Positions 61,627-64,000 of a stretch of DNA of 64,000 bases are shown here, piece by piece. The stretch's first letter is position 1, and each line of letters starts with the position of its first letter. Made by a program: the position numbers and the translations under genes. The stretch covers positions 1-64,000 of the forward strand of contig DASYZE010000090.1 of the NCBI GenBank assembly GCA_035946625.1, written 5' to 3'. The notes beneath the pieces are model-generated. The model had not been told where the DNA came from. It worked only from the letters and a program-made list of their open reading frames with translations, and did not search any database. This stretch comes from DASYXZ01 sp035946625 (lineage in GTDB: Bacteria; Acidobacteriota; Terriglobia; UBA7540).

Positions 61627-64000
61627 TTAAGCCGGGACCGCCTCAGGCTCAGGCTCAAATTCTTCGAATCGGACGGAAACCAGTTTGGAAACTCCAGGTT
61701 CTTCCATGGTCACGCCATACATCAGCTTGGCGATTTCCATGGTCCGCTTGTTGTGGGTGATCAGAATGAACTGGGTGTGCTGGCTCATTTGGTGGATGAG
61801 CCGGGTGAAGCGGTCCACGTTCGATTCATCGAGGGGCGCGTCCACTTCGTCCAAAATACAGAAGGGGCTGGGCGTGAACCGGAATACGGCGATCAGCAGC
61901 GCCAAAGCGGCCAGGGCTTTTTCTCCGCCCGAAAGCAGCAGGACGTTCTGCAAGCGCTTCCCGGGGGGCTGGGCCACGATGTCGAGGCCGCTATCGGGGT
62001 CGCCGTCATCGCTCAGCCGCATCTCACCGACACCGCCGCCGAAGAGCGTTCGGAACGATTCGGCAAAATTGCGATTGATGGCCTCAAACGCCTGGAGGAA
62101 CTGACGGCGCGACACCTCGTCAATTTCTTTGATCGCCTGCGCTGTGTCGTTGATCGAAACCAGCAAGTCCTGCCTTTGCGTTTCGAGAAACGTGAAACGG
62201 TCCTCCGCGTCCTGCAATTCCTCGAGGGCCATCATGTTCACGGGTCCCAGCGCTTCGATGCGCGCTTTCAGGGCCCGGAGCTCTTCCTCGGCGGCGTGGA
62301 GAAATTCGCCGGAGAGCGCGCAGTCAGGCGCAAGCTCGGCGAGCAATTGCGCGGGCTCCGTATTCAGCTCCTCGCGGCATTGTCGGGCCTGGTGAGCCTG
62401 GTCAGATTCCGCACGGGCCAAACCGATCTCCGCCTCCGAGCGCTGGTCACGGAGGGATTCAAAAGCAGCCCGGGCCGCGTCTATCATCGGACCGAGCTGG
62501 TCTCTTCGGATTCTCACCCCCTGCGACTCCCGTTCCAGGCTGACCCATTGCAGTCTCAAGACCTCTTGTTCTTTTTCAACCTCAGACCGGCGCGCCTGGG
62601 CCGCTTCGCATTCTTCGGTCATTCCAAATTGCTCTTCGCCCCAGCCTTTGCTTTGTTGGGAAAGTCGCGTGATACGCCCGCGAACTTCCTCGGTCTGCGC
62701 GAGCACGCGAACTCGCTCCGTTTCCGCGGCGCGGGTTCGCTCTTCCAGAGCACTGGCGCGCGCCTGCGCGGCGGCGTGGTTCTGGGTCATCTGGTCGAGC
62801 TGCGAGCGAAGGTCGCGCAACACCAGAGTGGTTTGCTCGATTTCGTTTTCTCTCTGCTTCTGCTCCGCCGCCGCCGCATCCAGTTGCGCGCGCAGGCTCG
62901 CCTCGCGGACCAAAACAGATTGGCGCTCGCCTGCCAACGCCGAGCCCTCGCCCTTGAGAACGCGCAACCGCTCGGTGGCGCGGGCGCAATCTTCGTGTGC
63001 CTGGCGCATTTTTTCGTTGGCCAGCACGGCTTTCTTCTCCGCTTCCCCTTTTTCAGCATTCAAACCGCGCAACTGTTCTTCCAGGCGCGCCACCCGCGCC
63101 GATTGCTCTGAATACTTCGCCCCCGACTCGCGCACCAAATCTTCAAGGTCGGCCGTGCGCCGCTCGAGTTCCCGGAAATCCCGCCGCAAAGCCAGCGGGC
63201 CGGCGCTGGCGCCGCGTCCCCCGGTCACGAGGCGGTGATGATAATGTTCGCCACTCGGAGCCAGGAAATGGTAATCGGGGTATTGACCGGCCAATCGCTC
63301 CGCCGCGGCTGAGTCTTCAACCAGGTATGCGTTCTGGAGGGCTGGCAGTGGCAAGTCGCCGTTCAATCCCAAACGCGATTCAAACCGCACCAGGTCGCGA
63401 ACCTGCGCCACCACGCCCTGCGCCGAGCGGACTTCAGGATCGGAGTGGCCATTCGCATGGCCACCCGAAGAGAGCCGGGTCACAAAAAAAGTGGATCGAC
63501 CGGCGCCTTCATTTTTCAACAGAGCGATGCCGGACCTTGCTTCGTCGTGACCTTCAACCACCACGCACTCCAAGTCGTGCTTTAGGAATTCTTCCACCAC
63601 TTCTTCATATCCGGGAGATACTTCCACAAAATCCGCCAGCAATCCCATGGGCCGAAAACTGTGGCCGTTGTCAACGTGGTGGAGGGAAAGAAGCTTCCGC
63701 ACGCTCTCGGTGGTGTAGGCGTGGCGGGCCAGAGACTCATCCAAAGCTTGCTTGCGGGCAACCACTGCGGAGAATTCCTGGCGAAGGGTTTCCAATTGCC
63801 GGCGGCTTTCCGTTTCTTCTTCGCGCGTTCGGCTCAAAGTGCCAGTGGTATCGGAAACAGATTGCGCCAGGCCCGCCAGTGTGCTTTCGCCGCGCATGTG
63901 ATCGGATCCAAGAACTTCGAGGTCTGCCGCCAATCGATTGTGTTCCAATTCGATTGCCGCCGTTTCGGTTTCATTGCGCTTTATCTGGCGCTCAAGTCCC
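61627..64000 (-). CDS. smc: Chromosome segregation SMC protein, 5' partial (C-terminal part)
   Basis: The frame is open to the right edge, so only the C-terminal ~790 residues are in the window. Visible are the end of the first coiled coil; the hinge (SFRPMGLLADFVEVSPGYEE, CVVVEGHDEARSGIAL, GLNGDLPLPALQNAYLVED); the returning coiled coil (Glu/Arg/Ala-rich); and the ABC head with LLSGGEKALAALALL (signature), CILDEVDAPLDESNVDRF (Walker B) and FILITHNKRTME. SMC dimers organise and segregate the chromosome. Confidence 0.96.
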   Translation of the reverse strand, partial: GLERQIKRNETETAAIELEHNRLAADLEVLGSDHMRGESTLAGLAQSVSDTTGTLSRTREEETESRRQLETLRQEFSAVVARKQALDESLARHAYTTESVRKLLSLHHVDNGHSFRPMGLLADFVEVSPGYEEVVEEFLKHDLECVVVEGHDEARSGIALLKNEGAGRSTFFVTRLSSGGHANGHSDPEVRSAQGVVAQVRDLVRFESRLGLNGDLPLPALQNAYLVEDSAAAERLAGQYPDYHFLAPSGEHYHHRLVTGGRGASAGPLALRRDFRELERRTADLEDLVRESGAKYSEQSARVARLEEQLRGLNAEKGEAEKKAVLANEKMRQAHEDCARATERLRVLKGEGSALAGERQSVLVREASLRAQLDAAAAEQKQRENEIEQTTLVLRDLRSQLDQMTQNHAAAQARASALEERTRAAETERVRVLAQTEEVRGRITRLSQQSKGWGEEQFGMTEECEAAQARRSEVEKEQEVLRLQWVSLERESQGVRIRRDQLGPMIDAARAAFESLRDQRSEAEIGLARAESDQAHQARQCREELNTEPAQLLAELAPDCALSGEFLHAAEEELRALKARIEALGPVNMMALEELQDAEDRFTFLETQRQDLLVSINDTAQAIKEIDEVSRRQFLQAFEAINRNFAESFRTLFGGGVGEMRLSDDGDPDSGLDIVAQPPGKRLQNVLLLSGGEKALAALALLIAVFRFTPSPFCILDEVDAPLDESNVDRFTRLIHQMSQHTQFILITHNKRTMEIAKLMYGVTMEEPGVSKLVSVRFEEFEPEPEAVPA

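Noticed and set aside
61510..63111. A 533-codon open frame on the plus strand
   Set aside because: Antisense to the smc coiled coil and head; no independent support.

Overview
The window is GC-rich bacterial chromosome. Gene content suggests a member of the Acidobacteriota or a close soil lineage: a GH2 glycosidase, a PilZ protein, DUF4197, a DUF1343/NamZ protein, a GH84 enzyme, a Dps-like ferritin, CvpA and many secreted proteins of unknown function. This placement is inference from gene content; there is no rRNA or marker tree. No tRNA, rRNA or CRISPR array was seen.

Layout. (1) 1-7,500 is an accessory region. It holds the 3' end of a secreted HExxH protein with an overlapping membrane gene, a BrnT-like toxin-antitoxin pair, a three-gene minus-strand set (membrane protein, Tat-exported DnaJ-type zinc-finger protein, uracil-DNA-glycosylase-like protein), a PIN toxin with antitoxin, a HicBA pair whose toxin is frameshifted, and a decayed REP-associated transposase between two REP-like hairpins. 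(2) 7,700-23,400 is mixed housekeeping and secreted-enzyme territory: GH2 glycosidase, PilZ protein, DUF4197 protein, a membrane zinc protease-like protein, a Tat aldo/keto reductase, a secreted amidohydrolase, an S9 peptidase fused to a TonB_C-like domain, and a Phd/VapC-type pair. (3) 23,400-34,700 is a pentose-phosphate cluster: gnd divergent from tkt-tal-pgi-zwf-opcA-pgl, then rpe. Only ribose-5-phosphate isomerase is missing from the oxidative plus non-oxidative set. (4) 34,800-36,800 holds a Dps-like ferritin and a FecR-like secreted protein with a strong promoter and terminator. (5) 36,900-56,900 is a cell-wall amino-sugar region: murA, nagA, murQ and a sodium/solute symporter; a secreted fusion of a serine beta-lactamase-fold domain with NamZ; and an operon of symporter, amino-acid permease, GH18 protein and GH84 hexosaminidase. 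A haem-motif/cyclase-repeat/ankyrin protein and an MscS channel lie among them. (6) 57,000-64,000 carries a helical-repeat protein, a TPR-like secreted protein, a Fis-type regulator, cvpA, purC and the C-terminal part of smc.

How the genes fit together. Region 5 reads as a recycling route. NamZ and the fused beta-lactamase-like (AmiE-type) domain would release MurNAc outside the cytoplasm. A symporter would import it. A kinase not present here would phosphorylate it. MurQ and NagA would then give glucosamine-6-phosphate, and MurA starts the rebuilding of UDP-MurNAc. Region 3 supplies NADPH and pentoses.

Intergenic space is rich in several palindromic repeat families. These include a 115-bp pair, 84-bp inverted-repeat elements, short hairpins with covarying stems, and a repeat ending in CCGCCGCTACAA.
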